Below are positions 47,519 to 58,300 of a stretch of DNA of 64,000 nucleotides, one piece after another. Each line of letters begins with the position of its first letter. The first letter of the stretch is position 1. Origin of the DNA: Helicobacter trogontum. GTDB taxonomy: Bacteria > Campylobacterota > Campylobacteria > Campylobacterales > Helicobacteraceae. Position numbers and translations under genes: made by a program. Below the pieces are notes generated by a model that ran no database searches, was not told the DNA's origin, and worked only from the letters and a program-made list of their open reading frames with translations. Location: NCBI RefSeq assembly GCF_000765905.2, contig NZ_JRPL02000008.1, positions 1-64,000 on the forward strand, written 5' to 3'.

Positions 47519-47740
47519 ATGGTGACACGAACCGAACAAGTAATCGCTAAAGCATTAGAACAAACAGGGAACGACAGATACAAGCTTTCTGTGCTAGTAT
47601 TTGCAAGAGTTAAAGAGCTTAGTGTGGGTGCACAACCATTACTTAACTATCCAGATGATTATCTAAGACGAATGGAGCCATGCGACATTGCTTTGCAAGA
47701 AATAGCTGATGGCAAAGTAACTCTTGCAAGTCATCTTTAA
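47519..47740 (+). CDS. rpoZ: RNA polymerase omega subunit
   Basis: A 73-residue omega subunit starting at the ATG at 47519 (GGAG site). Family features are RTEQVIAKALEQTGNDRYKLSVLVFARVKEL and the later PCDIALQEIADGKV. It helps assemble the beta' subunit and forms a ppGpp-binding site. It precedes spoT, the same pairing as in H. pylori and E. coli. An in-frame TTG four codons upstream is a less likely start. Confidence 0.93.
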   Translation: MVTRTEQVIAKALEQTGNDRYKLSVLVFARVKELSVGAQPLLNYPDDYLRRMEPCDIALQEIADGKVTLASHL

Positions 47741-47799
47741 TACATTGTAAAATTTTACGACATTGTCGTGATAAAGATCGTTACACCTAAGGTTATTGC

Positions 47800-49953
47800 A
47801 TGGAGTTTTTTAACAATTTAGCACAAATTGAAACAATAGATGATGCACTAAAACAATTAGAATCTTTGCAAACGATTACACCAAAAATTGTAAAAGCCTT
47901 AGAAGATGCACAGAAATTCCATGAAGGGCAATTACGCAAAAGTGGAATACCCTATGTCGTGCATCCTATATGTGTAGCTTGTATTGTGGCACATTGTGGT
48001 GGTGATGAGGCTATGATCTGTGCCGCGTTATTGCATGATATTGTCGAGGACACATTATGTGAGCTTGAATATGTTTATGAAAATTATGGTGATGAGGTTG
48101 GCGCATTAGTTGATGCTCTAACAAAAATTGTTGAAATTCGCAATGAAGAGCTCACTTCAGATACAAGCGATAAAAAGCTTGTCGTGCAGGCATTATCTTT
48201 TCGAAAAATACTTATAGCAAGCATACAAGATGCAAGAGTGCTTATCATAAAAATTAGTGATAGAATGCATAATATGTTAACACTTGATGCCTTAAGCACA
48301 GCAAAACAAATAAGAATTGCAGAAGAAACGCTTGTTGTGTATGCACCTATCGCACATAGACTTGGTATGTCGTCATTAAAAAACGAGCTAGAAGATAAGA
48401 GCTTTTATTATATCTATGCTGACTCTTATAATAAAATACAAGAAGAAAAAAATGCAAAAAGACAAAATCTTGAATTGCGTCTCAATGATTTCACACAAAA
48501 AATTTCAAAACTTCTATTAAATAATGGCTTTTTGCGAGATAGCTTTGAAATTCAAAGCAGAATTAAACGTAATTACTCTATATACTTGAAAATGCAAAGA
48601 AAAGGCATTAGTATGGATGAAATGCTAGATCTACTTGCAGTTCGTATTATTGTAAAGAATCAAATAGATTGTTACCGTGCTTTAGGTATAGTGCATATCA
48701 ACTTAAATCCTATACCATCACGACTAAAGGATTATATTGCATTGCCAAAAGAAAATGGCTATCAAACAATACATACTACAGTTTTTGATGATGGAGCAGT
48801 TTATGAAGTTCAAATCCGCACCTATGATATGCATAAAAGTGCTGAAATGGGTGTAGCAGCACACTGGAAATACAAAAGCGGCAGTATTTCGCCAAATCTT
48901 AACTGGCTTAAAGACATGAAGGAAAGCAGCAGTGTAAGCAAGAGTGCTGAAGAGTTCTATGAAGTAACAAAAAACGATCTCTACAGAGAAGACATTGTAG
49001 TTTTTGGTCCTGATGGGAAAACTTTTAGCTTACCAGTTGGATCTGTCGTCCTTGATTACGCATACGCAGTGCATAGCGATGTGGGAGATATGGCAGAAAA
49101 AGCCTTTGTAAATAATCAAAGAGTATCCTTATTGCAAAAGTTAAAAAGTGGTGATATTGTAAAAATAGAAAAAGGTGATGTCGCACAAACACGTTGCACT
49201 TGGATTGATTCTGTAAAGACTTCAAAAGCCAAGATTCATATGCGTACAATGTGCCACAACAAGATAAAAGAGATTGACAAAAAGGTGGCTATTAATATTT
49301 TAACAACTATCTTTGATAAAGAACATAAGTTCTTTGATGAGTTTATAAGAAATCACAATTTAGAAGATCGAATAGGACAAGCAGCAACAGATTTAGCTTT
49401 TTTGCAAGAGATTACAAATGATTTTAAGAGAGAATATAAGATTGATAATAGTTTCTTTGCATTCATGCGTTTTAAAACACTGAATTTACGGGAACAGGTT
49501 TTTGATAACCTAATCTTACATACAAATAGAAATATCAGTGAATTAATTTTTGATCATTGTTGCCATCCAAAATTTGGAGATTCAGTGGTAGCCATAAAAA
49601 ATGGGCAGCGTGCAATCGTGCATCATAAACTCTGCAATAAAGCAAATGAGCGAATCAATCAAGGAATCAATCAGCTATTTGTAACATGGGCAAAACATGC
49701 AAAAGTAAGCTTTAGAGTTATAGTTTCATTTGAAAACAAGCAAGGAGCAATCGCGGAGTTCCTTACGACTTTAGCCAAACATAATTATAATGTCATAAAG
49801 GTGGAATATGATGGGCATAAAAATAGCTTCTCGCCAGTGTGTGAGGTTATTATAGAATCTGATCAAAAAGATACAAAGATAATTAAGGAAATATTGCAAA
49901 AGAAATATAGGATTATTAAATTTGTAAATCTTAAAGATGCTTATCAAGAATAA
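47800..49953 (+). CDS. spoT: Bifunctional (p)ppGpp synthetase/hydrolase
   Basis: A 717-residue Rel/Spo homologue of normal length. The N-terminal HD hydrolase domain has RKSGIPYVVHPICVACIVA and CAALLHDIVEDT (His-Asp). The synthetase domain has RIKRNYSIYLKMQRKGI, LLAVRIIV, NGYQTIHTTVFDDG, VEIQIRT-like YEVQIRTYDMH and AEMGVAAHWKYK. A TGS domain (VFGPDGKTFSLPVGSVVLDYAY, about 397-455) and a C-terminal ACT domain (VIVSFENKQGAIAEFLTTLA) follow. It controls the stringent response; as the only Rel/Spo enzyme it would have both activities. It is 59 bases after rpoZ. Confidence 0.96.
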   Translation: MEFFNNLAQIETIDDALKQLESLQTITPKIVKALEDAQKFHEGQLRKSGIPYVVHPICVACIVAHCGGDEAMICAALLHDIVEDTLCELEYVYENYGDEVGALVDALTKIVEIRNEELTSDTSDKKLVVQALSFRKILIASIQDARVLIIKISDRMHNMLTLDALSTAKQIRIAEETLVVYAPIAHRLGMSSLKNELEDKSFYYIYADSYNKIQEEKNAKRQNLELRLNDFTQKISKLLLNNGFLRDSFEIQSRIKRNYSIYLKMQRKGISMDEMLDLLAVRIIVKNQIDCYRALGIVHINLNPIPSRLKDYIALPKENGYQTIHTTVFDDGAVYEVQIRTYDMHKSAEMGVAAHWKYKSGSISPNLNWLKDMKESSSVSKSAEEFYEVTKNDLYREDIVVFGPDGKTFSLPVGSVVLDYAYAVHSDVGDMAEKAFVNNQRVSLLQKLKSGDIVKIEKGDVAQTRCTWIDSVKTSKAKIHMRTMCHNKIKEIDKKVAINILTTIFDKEHKFFDEFIRNHNLEDRIGQAATDLAFLQEITNDFKREYKIDNSFFAFMRFKTLNLREQVFDNLILHTNRNISELIFDHCCHPKFGDSVVAIKNGQRAIVHHKLCNKANERINQGINQLFVTWAKHAKVSFRVIVSFENKQGAIAEFLTTLAKHNYNVIKVEYDGHKNSFSPVCEVIIESDQKDTKIIKEILQKKYRIIKFVNLKDAYQE

Positions 49954-50672
49954 ATAGAATTATACTGCCCTCTCCATTTTTTTAAGAAACACATATATCA
50001 AGCTAATGTAATGTTTTACACACCATTTTAAAGCCATATTTTCAAAAGTTCAGCCTATAAATGTATTTTAAAAAGTTTCATAACCTCTAAAAAACCATAC
50101 ATAAAACTTACTTCATAAAAGCATCTTTTAGCACGACTTCTACCTTTAGACTCGTAAGATGCTTTTATATAGAATCTTCTTGCTATGACATCTCTATTTG
50201 CATTATTGCTTAGGCTTAGGTTACATATATTGCTGTTGTTAAAGTGTGTAAAAGGCTGATGTGTTATAAGTGCTTGTTTTGCTTGTAATATTGCAAAACG
50301 GATTAACTGGTGATAAATAATGAACATATATACAAAATACCACCTTTTTATATCAATAAGCAAGTAAAATGAGAGAAGGAAAAGTATAAATATCTTTTTG
50401 AGTGGAATTATGCCGCATTGATGTTATAGTATTATCAATTCTTAGATTTCCATTTGCTATGCCTACATCCATAAGTTATATAAACTAAATTACTTGATTG
50501 AAACCAAATAACCACCTTGCAAGAATACAATACAATGCTTTTTTATACTCCCTCTCACTAAGTTGTGTAAGAGAATACCACTTTTTATATTTTTATAAAA
50601 CTAGAAACTTATTTGACACACATACCACTCTACTATATATTGCTCCTATATATCACAAATCTGTTTCACCAG
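49954..50672. other. Gap between spoT and gatB ends
   Basis: About 720 bases between convergent genes. A perfect 13-bp inverted repeat sits at 50115-50168. Short open frames on both strands are low-complexity and lack ribosome sites. Confidence 0.5.
50115..50168. repeat. Perfect 13-bp inverted repeat downstream of spoT
   Basis: ATAAAAGCATCTT (50115-50127) and AAGATGCTTTTAT (50156-50168) with a 28-base loop, about 160 bases after spoT. The loop is moderately GC-rich. It could be a terminator-like stem or part of a small RNA. Confidence 0.7.
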
Positions 50673-52103
50673 CTATCCTTGTAACCGCTCCCTTAAAAGC
50701 TCATTAACTCTTGCAGGATTCATACCTTTGGTTTGTTTCATGACTTGCCCTACAAAAAAGCCTAGCATCTTTTCTTTACCTGATCTATACTCTGCAACTT
50801 TATCCTGATTTGCCGATAAGAGCGTATCGATAACTTGTAGTATCGCACCATCATCATTAATTTGTTCTAATCCCAATTCCTCAATTAGAGCATCTACATC
50901 TCCGCCTCTTTTCTCTACTAATACATCAAGAATCTCTTTTGCACCCGCACCACTAATCTTTTGAGATTCAATGCGTTGCAACAATACTGAAAATACCATC
51001 TCGCTAATACCACAAGTAGCAAGTGTATTGCCATTTTTCAATCGCCCTTGCAACTCCACACTTAGCCATGTGCATGCCAAACGTGGCGATATCCCCTCTC
51101 CTACCATATATTCAAAATACCGCACCATATCGATGTCTTGCACCAATACCTTCGCATCACTCTCTTTAATACCAAGTGTTTCTACATATCTTTTAATCTT
51201 AGAATCTGGCATCTCAGGGATGTTCTTGGCACGCTCTAATAATGCTTTATCAAGAAAAACAGGTAATAAGTCTGGATCATTAAAATAGCGATAATCCGCA
51301 CTTTCTTCCTTGCCACGCATAGATTTTGTTACACCCTTATCGGTATCAAACAGGCGTGTTTCTTGATACACTTCTGTATCATAAGTGCCATTCTCAAAAG
51401 CATTTTGTTGTCTTGATACCTCATATTCAATAGCCTTTTGGATAAATTTAAAACTATTAAGATTCTTAATTTCAACCCTTGTGTAAAACTTAGTCTCACC
51501 CTTTGGGCGAATAGACACATTTGCATCACAACGAAAGCTTCCCTCCTGCATATTCGCATCGCTTATACCAAGAAATTTTACAATAGCATGAAGCTTTTTT
51601 AAATAGGCTATTGCCTCTGTGCTACTACGCATATCAGGCTCACTCACAATTTCAAGCAATGGTGTACAAGCACGATTTAAATCAATCTTTGAATATGCAC
51701 CTTCGTGAATATTTTTACCTGCATCCTCTTCTAAATGTGCCCGTGTGATACCGATAGTCTTTGTCTTTCCATCAACCTCTATGTCAAGCCCCCCCCTGCC
51801 AACGATAGGAATCTCAAACTGACTAATCTGATAAGCTTTTGGTAAATCTGGATAAAAATAATTCTTGCGTGCAAATACAGAATTTTGATGTATTGTTGCC
51901 CCAATTGCAGTACCAAATGCAATGGCTTTTGCCACTGCCTCTTCATTCAACACAGGAAGTGCACCAGGCAATCCTAAACACACAGGACACACATTTGTAT
52001 TTGGAGATTCTCCAAAACTTGTCGGACATGAACAAAAAATCTTTGTTTTTGTATTTAACTGCACATGCACTTCTAAACCGATAATCGTTTCAAAACTGCT
52101 CAT
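50673..52103 (-). CDS. gatB: Aspartyl/glutamyl-tRNA amidotransferase subunit B
   Basis: A 476-residue GatB. The catalytic kinase-like domain has [90 protein letters not shown] and [17 protein letters not shown]. The C-terminal YqeY-like tail ends [25 protein letters not shown]. With GatA and GatC it converts misacylated Glu-tRNA(Gln) and Asp-tRNA(Asn) to the amidated forms, which Helicobacter needs because it lacks GlnRS and AsnRS. An AAAGGA site precedes the ATG. A G8 run inside codes for normal residues. Confidence 0.96.
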   Translation of the reverse strand: MSSFETIIGLEVHVQLNTKTKIFCSCPTSFGESPNTNVCPVCLGLPGALPVLNEEAVAKAIAFGTAIGATIHQNSVFARKNYFYPDLPKAYQISQFEIPIVGRGGLDIEVDGKTKTIGITRAHLEEDAGKNIHEGAYSKIDLNRACTPLLEIVSEPDMRSSTEAIAYLKKLHAIVKFLGISDANMQEGSFRCDANVSIRPKGETKFYTRVEIKNLNSFKFIQKAIEYEVSRQQNAFENGTYDTEVYQETRLFDTDKGVTKSMRGKEESADYRYFNDPDLLPVFLDKALLERAKNIPEMPDSKIKRYVETLGIKESDAKVLVQDIDMVRYFEYMVGEGISPRLACTWLSVELQGRLKNGNTLATCGISEMVFSVLLQRIESQKISGAGAKEILDVLVEKRGGDVDALIEELGLEQINDDGAILQVIDTLLSANQDKVAEYRSGKEKMLGFFVGQVMKQTKGMNPARVNELLRERLQG

Positions 52104-52448
52104 AATTTTCCTTTATGTTATAGAATCTTCTTGCCAACTATTTTCATATTATACATAAATCTTTACAGAATATAGTGTCTAATTCTAAGAAATGCCACGT
52201 CTTGCAATTCGCACAAATAGCAAAGGTTCAGATTCTATATTATTATTTTTTCACCCAATAAAAAATAAGAAAAATATATTTTAGCAAGACATCTTAAAAC
52301 TTGTATATTGCTAATACTAGGGATATAATGAATATTTATTCATGAATTTGTGAATACAGATGATATTAGAAGCTATATTGGTTTTGAGCATACCAAAATG
52401 AAGATTTTAATTATCTTCTAGCTTTCACTTAATCTATGTTAGACTAAA
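52104..52448. other. Gap between gatB and telA
   Basis: About 345 bases. A TATAAT word at 52323-52328 on the plus strand has no gene after it before the convergent telA end. Otherwise nothing. Confidence 0.45.
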
Positions 52449-53582
52449 TTACCCCATTATTCTTTTTTTCTTTTCACTCATTTCATCAATATACTGATTA
52501 TATAGCTTGATATTTTCTTGCATTTTTGGTAGTGCATTGATTCTAAAATTTTGTGTGTCTTCCATTGCACTCAATACATCATCAAAAGCATTTTTGAGTT
52601 TTTCCATATCAAGCATTGCATTTGCTGCACCTTGCTGTATAGCTGCACCTTGCTGTTTTAGATTGGTTGCATTTTGTGCAAGCAAGTCGCTTGTTGTCGC
52701 ATTAATATCATTAACCGCTTTTAGCACCCTTTGTTGTTGATCAAGCCCTTGCGAAGTAATGATGGCCACATTGAGTGCATTAAGCGTCACGCTTTTTGTC
52801 CTATCCACACTATTTGCAAGCTCTTTGTTATTATTAATAAGCGTTTTAATGGCAATTTCACCTTGCGTATGAACTAGGATTTGTTGCTGGAAATCCGTGA
52901 TTTTTTGTTTCAATGGAAAAAGGATTTGATTTTGTATTTCTAGTCGTTTTTCTGGACTAAGCTCTTGAGATGTTACAACCGCATAGACATCTTGCATAGA
53001 ATCTTGTGCATGTGTTTGTGCAGGCAATGTGCTAGATTCCACATTCTGATTTTGTGTAAGTATATGTGTATTTTGTGTTGTTGGACTTTGATTATTTGTA
53101 TCTTGAGCCAATAAGGATTCTATATAATTGTTTGCTTCTAATGCAAGTTGCAATTGTACTTTTATTTTTTCTGCGAGCTCGGCATTTTTTGTTGCTTCAA
53201 TTTCCAATGCAACATTATCACGCAAAAGGATTTGTTTACCCTCTTCAAGCTTTTTTACCAGCGAATCAAGCAATGCCTGATTTTCTTGAAATTTATCAAA
53301 GTATTTTTGCATGAATTTATTTTTGCCAAATAGTTTATCAAAAAATGAGAGTTTAAAATTACTTGGATTAATATCATTTACTGCATTTTTTAACGCATTA
53401 AGTGCGTTGTATACTGGTTTATCTGTTGCTTCAAAGTTGGCTAGATTTCCACGCACCATTTGGCTAATTTGCATACTCTCATTTTTTTCTTGTTCTGCAA
53501 ATCTATCAACCATATCACGATTTATCTTATTTCCTTGAATTGCTGATTGCAAATCGCTTAGAAGTGTATTTGTTTGTGTCAT
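52449..53582 (-). CDS. telA: TelA-family protein (toxic anion resistance)
   Basis: From the ATG at 53582 (GGGAG site) the protein has 377 residues and aligns with the TelA/KlaA family: long alpha-helical segments, YNALNALKNAVNDINPSN with KLFGKNKFMQKYFDKF, then QLQLALEANNYIESLLAQ, ILFPLKQKITDFQQQILVHTQGEIAIKTLINNNKEL, and AIITSQGLDQQQRVLKAVNDIN. Relatives are linked to tellurite and antimicrobial tolerance, but mechanism is unclear. A Gln/Asn/Thr-rich stretch (about 165-205) is probably a flexible linker. It is transcribed alone. Confidence 0.85.
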   Translation of the reverse strand: MTQTNTLLSDLQSAIQGNKINRDMVDRFAEQEKNESMQISQMVRGNLANFEATDKPVYNALNALKNAVNDINPSNFKLSFFDKLFGKNKFMQKYFDKFQENQALLDSLVKKLEEGKQILLRDNVALEIEATKNAELAEKIKVQLQLALEANNYIESLLAQDTNNQSPTTQNTHILTQNQNVESSTLPAQTHAQDSMQDVYAVVTSQELSPEKRLEIQNQILFPLKQKITDFQQQILVHTQGEIAIKTLINNNKELANSVDRTKSVTLNALNVAIITSQGLDQQQRVLKAVNDINATTSDLLAQNATNLKQQGAAIQQGAANAMLDMEKLKNAFDDVLSAMEDTQNFRINALPKMQENIKLYNQYIDEMSEKKKRIMG

Positions 53583-53744
53583 TGCTACTCCCTTTCTAAT
53601 TTCTAACATTCATTGATTATAGCTCATAAACATAACGCAAAAATTATATCAAAATTAAGCTTATTTTACATAATGTTATACATAACCTACTTTTTGTTTG
53701 ATTATATCGGGGTTATATTTGATTATTTACTATAAATTTTAGGC

Positions 53745-53750
53745 TATAAT
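53745..53750 (+). promoter_or_regulatory. -10 element for the Hcp-like gene
   Basis: TATAAT 39 bases before the ATG at 53789. Confidence 0.5.
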
Positions 53751-53788
53751 TGAACTCTAGATTCTAAAAACACGTAAAAAGAGGAAAT

Positions 53789-54487
53789 ATGTTATCTACA
53801 TTAAAAATATTGCTATTTTCTGGTGTAATTTTTATGCAAGATAATGCAACTTCACAAGCTAACATGAATGCATTCATATCGCAAAATGGAATACCGACAT
53901 TACAAAATGAAAGACATGATAGGGCAGCTAAACTTGTAGCACAAAGCTCTTATGTAGATTTGATAGAGGGTGATACAACACGTGCTTTGGAGCTTTTGAA
54001 AGAGGCTTGTAATCTTGAATATGGTCGTGCATGTTGGTATTATGCATATGAAACACAAAAAGATGAAGATGCATTGCACGCACAAAAAGTATTGCAACAA
54101 TCATGCTTTGCACCATCCGCAAATGAATACAATGGTGAATCTTGCACATATCTTGGCATTATGGTGTCACACAATAAAGCAAATATAACAGAGAATGAGC
54201 AAGAGCTTTATACTCGTGCATGTGAACTCGGAGATGGGTGGGGTTGTTATCGCTTAGCAAGTGATTTTATTATTGATGAAGATACAGAACAAGCCAAAGA
54301 AATTGAAGACAGAGCTCTAAATATTCTCACTCAAGCTTGTAATAATGGTGAAGCTGCAAGTTGCTATTTTACTGGCAGTATATATTCGGAAAGTCAGGAC
54401 AAACAAACTAAGGCTCGTGAATTTTATGAAAAAGGATGTAAGCTTGGTGATGGTGATTCATGTGATGAATTAAAGTTGGGCAAATAA
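53789..54487 (+). CDS. Hcp-like Sel1-repeat protein
   Basis: A 232-residue protein of the Helicobacter cysteine-rich (Hcp) type. Sel1-like repeats carry the paired cysteines seven or eight residues apart that form disulfides in Hcp proteins: ACNLEYGRACWYYA, ACELGDGWGCYRLA, ACNNGEAASCYFTG and GCKLGDGDSCDEL. The N-terminus (LKILLFSGVIF) is a plausible but weak export signal. Hcp proteins are secreted or periplasmic; some are immunogenic or bind beta-lactams. A 22-bp hairpin terminator lies downstream. It forms an exported-protein cluster with the next two genes. Confidence 0.88.
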   Translation: MLSTLKILLFSGVIFMQDNATSQANMNAFISQNGIPTLQNERHDRAAKLVAQSSYVDLIEGDTTRALELLKEACNLEYGRACWYYAYETQKDEDALHAQKVLQQSCFAPSANEYNGESCTYLGIMVSHNKANITENEQELYTRACELGDGWGCYRLASDFIIDEDTEQAKEIEDRALNILTQACNNGEAASCYFTGSIYSESQDKQTKAREFYEKGCKLGDGDSCDELKLGK

Positions 54488-54587
54488 AAATATCCTAAAG
54501 CATTTCATATATTATCGAAAGCACATTTATAGAAGTTTGGCTCATAAGATATATCCAAAAGAGTCTAATAGCTCTTCTAAAACATAT

Positions 54588-54634
54588 TAGCCTAAAATAT
54601 AGAATCTAAAGATTAGATTCTATATTTTAGGCTA
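54588..54634 (+). terminator. 22-bp perfect hairpin, likely terminator after the Hcp-like gene
   Basis: Two perfectly complementary 22-base arms (54588-54609 and 54613-54634) separated by the loop AGA, followed by GACTTTTCCTTTTT. The stem starts 100 bases after the Hcp-like stop. It contains the words AGAATCTA/TAGATTCT that recur through the window. Confidence 0.7.
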
Positions 54635-54763
54635 GACTTTTCCTTTTTGCAGTATAGCTGCAGAGCAAATATTTATAAATTTATAGAATAAAGTAATTAA
54701 TTTTTATGAGTTTGGATTATTTTTTGCTAACAAATAATGTAAATTATATTGTAGGGGTATCTA

Positions 54764-54934
54764 ATGAGATTATTTATTATTGTTGGGTGTATTATTAGCG
54801 TTATAACATTCTCTGGTTGTGGTGAAAAAAAACCTAAACCATCAGGTGCATTTGTTAGCACACAATGTAAAATGGTATGCAACAATACACAATGCGATCA
54901 GGTTTGCACACAAGTTAGGGGCACTTTGAAATAA
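54764..54934 (+). CDS. Small cysteine-rich lipoprotein, 56 residues
   Basis: An ATG at 54764 with a GGGG ribosome-like site opens a 56-codon frame. The product starts MRLFIIVGCIISVITFSGC, a signal peptide with a clean lipobox (FSGC, lipidated Cys19). A basic-polar linker (GEKKPKPSG) follows, then a compact cysteine motif with Cys35, 39, 44 and 48 (CxxxCxxxxCxxxC). The four cysteines could form two disulfides or bind metal. I know no named family. It lies between the Hcp-like gene's terminator and the autotransporter, all on the plus strand. Confidence 0.65.
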   Translation: MRLFIIVGCIISVITFSGCGEKKPKPSGAFVSTQCKMVCNNTQCDQVCTQVRGTLK

Positions 54935-55341
54935 TTATATGATCTAGACGTACAAAAACTTAATCTTATTTATGCATAAATAGAGCTATTCTGCCATAAA
55001 ACAAGGTAGCTAAACCATGCACAATGAGATTAGATAAGGCTTGTGTGGTTTATTGTCGATTTTTTGCCTCCTCACTTCCAATGTCCATTCTAGTCAAACA
55101 CAAGATGTCTAAACAAGAATCTTACAATTCTATATACTAGCTTCTTTAATGCCATAAAAAGGGTTTGCAACTTAAATTACATAGCAAAAATCATTATACA
55201 TACGCAATTTTACATTATGAAACACAATAATACACAACAACGTATCAAATTTTATTGATTTTAATTCTTAGTTTGATTTTGGATTACAAACTATCGATAA
55301 GCTTCATATAATGATAATAATGACTAATAAGGTGGTAGATT
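54935..55341. other. Gap upstream of the autotransporter
   Basis: About 400 bases with no gene. Its right end carries the TATAAT of the autotransporter at 55307-55312. Confidence 0.55.
55307..55312 (+). promoter_or_regulatory. -10 element for the autotransporter
   Basis: TATAAT 30 bases before the ATG at 55342. Confidence 0.55.
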
Positions 55342-58300
55342 ATGTACTATCGTTTTTCTTTTGCATTTGCGTGTTTGGCAGTGCAGTTTTCGTTTGCTTC
55401 CGCTGTTGATGAAACTTTTCATTATCAAGATTATCTTGATTTTGGTAATAATACTGGGCGTTTCACCCCAGGTGCACAAAATCTTACAATCACCTCAAGA
55501 GATTCAAACACGACTTTGCATTTTAATGCACCTATGCCCAACTTCAGTGCGGCAAATCTTAGAGGTAAATGGAAAAGTGAATTTACCAATATTGGCGCTG
55601 GCTATGCCATCAGTGCGGCACACATGTTTGATAACAATCAAGCTAAAGATGTGGCAAAAAAGCATGCAACTCTAAATTTTGGTGGTGTAGATAGCATTAT
55701 TGTAGGTGCGAGTAATAATTTTAAAAACTGGACTGAATATAAAAAAGGAAACCCTGACTTTGTTGTGCTTAAAATGAATAAGTTTAATCTAAATAGTGCA
55801 GCCCAAATTAGTCCAGAGTTGCAATTCACTTCGTCAAGATCAGATCAATCAAGTGCAACAACAATTATAGAGAAGTATAAAGACAATTACAAAGATACTT
55901 GTGATGTGTATGGAACAAATTGTAATGATAATGTTGGTAAGGGACAACTTAAAGATTCTAGTCGCTATACATACTACGCACGTTCTGGTACAGGTATGCA
56001 AAAACTTGGACCAAAAGAAGCAGATCGAGCTGCAACAACGATTTCTGAACATGATAAATTTATCACAAGTGGTTTTAATAAACTTGATACAAACGAACTT
56101 GGTAATTCTCAGTTTGTAGTTAAATTTCGCAACGAAACAGGTTATTGGGGAGCAACAAATCGAAAACGTGTTGATTTTTCAAGCTCCTCTGCACCTGGTG
56201 ACTCTGGCTCAGCAATCTATGTATATGATAATAAATTAGGGCAATGGTTTGTTATCGGTGTGGTAAGCACAAGCAATTGTAATACGTTTGATGATACCGC
56301 CTACACATGCACAGAAGCGACTTATGGGTTAATCAATGAGGCTTTAATTGAGGATTTTAAAACTAAATATAGCACACCCGTTCTTACAGGTGGCACATAT
56401 ACACTTGGAGATGATGGGTTAAAAAAAGACCAAAAGGATATGGGTGCACACGTTATCACAGGCAATGTAAAAGGCGAAATAACATTTCCAAACTACTTCC
56501 AAAAAGATACTTTTATTGCACGTAATAATGAAATGGAAAAGTCTAAAGACATATATCTAAGTGGCAATGGCACAATTACATTACAATCTGATGTTGATCT
56601 TGGTGCGGGTGGGCTTATTGTAGAAAAAGATGCAAAATGGACAATTGCCAATAAAAATTCCAATAATAATTGGCTGATCTTGGGTGGGATCTCTACTGAT
56701 ACAGGTGCACAAGTAACCTATCATGCTAAAACAAAAGACAATGATTTTCTGCACAAGATTGGTAATGGAGATCTTATTGTTACCTCAAGTAGTCCGAATG
56801 CTGGTTTGCGTATAGGTGATGGGCGCGTGGTGTTGCAAAATAATGGCGATCAAGTAAGTTTTAAAGAGGTATATTTTACAAGTGGGCGAGGCACACTCCA
56901 AATTAGTAAAGCAAGTAATATTGATACAAATCATATTTATTTTGGTGTAGGTGGCGGGACACTTGATATGAATGGACAAAATCTCACTTTTAATAGAATC
57001 TATGCAAGTGATAGCGGTGCAGTTATTGCTAACACAAATGCTACGAATAGCACGCTTTCAATAAACAATGCTGAAAACTATCTCTACCATGGACAGATTA
57101 ACTCAAATCGTGGAGGTATTAATATTAATTCCAGCTCAAAACACGATCTTGCCTTTGATGGTGGAATAGATAATGCTAATGGGAGTTTTGATTTTAGCGG
57201 TAAAGAGCTCACTTTTCAAGGTAAGCCCATAACACACGCATATGTGGATTGGGAGGTAGCCAATAAACTCAAAGGATATGGACAAAATGTATTCACTACT
57301 CCAACAAGTGCTACACAAGTTGACTGGCTTACTCGTAGCTACAAGTTAAAAACACTTGCTATTAATAATGGGGCAACATTTACACTTGCACATAATGCCG
57401 TTTTGGAAGTAGAAAATCTTAATGCTAATAATGCTACAATAAACTTGGGTAGTAAAAGGGTATGGATAGATTCTAAAGATGGAGAAAATGTAAAGTCTAG
57501 ACTCTATGGTGGTAATGTAGAAAGTTCTTCTTATGGAGATGGAAAAGCTTATGGTGTGGGAGAAGATATGGAATTTAACCAAAACCTTACACAGGGATAT
57601 AGCAATACGATAGAGAATGTGCGTTTTAAAGGTGATCTTAATCTTGCAAATTCTGATGCCAACCTTACAAGTATGGAATTTGTTGGGAATATTAAAGCTG
57701 ACAATATGAGCCCAATCAACCTTAGTAATTCAAAACTTCAGGGTAATATAACATCAAATGGGGCACTAAATCTTAGCCACTCCTATATAAATGGTAAAAT
57801 CAGCACAAATGCTTTAAATGCAAACAACACGACTTTCGTTGTAAATGTAGATTTAGATTCTAAACAAGCAAACAATGTAATTGAGGCAAGTGCATCCGCA
57901 AGTGGAAATGCAAACATTTTAATGCTTAATCTTTTGCAAACACCAACTGATACAAGTGTGGATAACATACTACTTGCATCACTTCAAGATACAAATAAAA
58001 CCTTGACACAAAACTACTTTGATACACCAAATGTAAAGTATGGTTTTAGTGTTTATAAACCAAATGTCACATTTAACCGAGATAAAGATAACAAAGCGCA
58101 ATGGCAGCTTAGCAAACTAGAGAAAACAAATTCATATTTTGATGTGAGTGATAATAATCCAGCCATCAATCAAGGAAATGGACTCTTTAATCAAGTGCTT
58201 TTGAGCTATCTCATCGAATGGAACAACATACAAAAGCGTATGGGTGAGTTACGAGATAATCCAAGTGCCTATGGTGCATGGATACGGACATTTGGTGGAA

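Noticed and set aside
50055-50363. 102-codon frame between spoT and gatB
   Set aside because: It covers the inverted repeat, has no ribosome site and no recognisable sequence.
51787-51794. G8 run in gatB as a phase-variable switch
   Set aside because: The run is short, gatB is essential in this group, and the codons encode the expected residues of a full-length protein.
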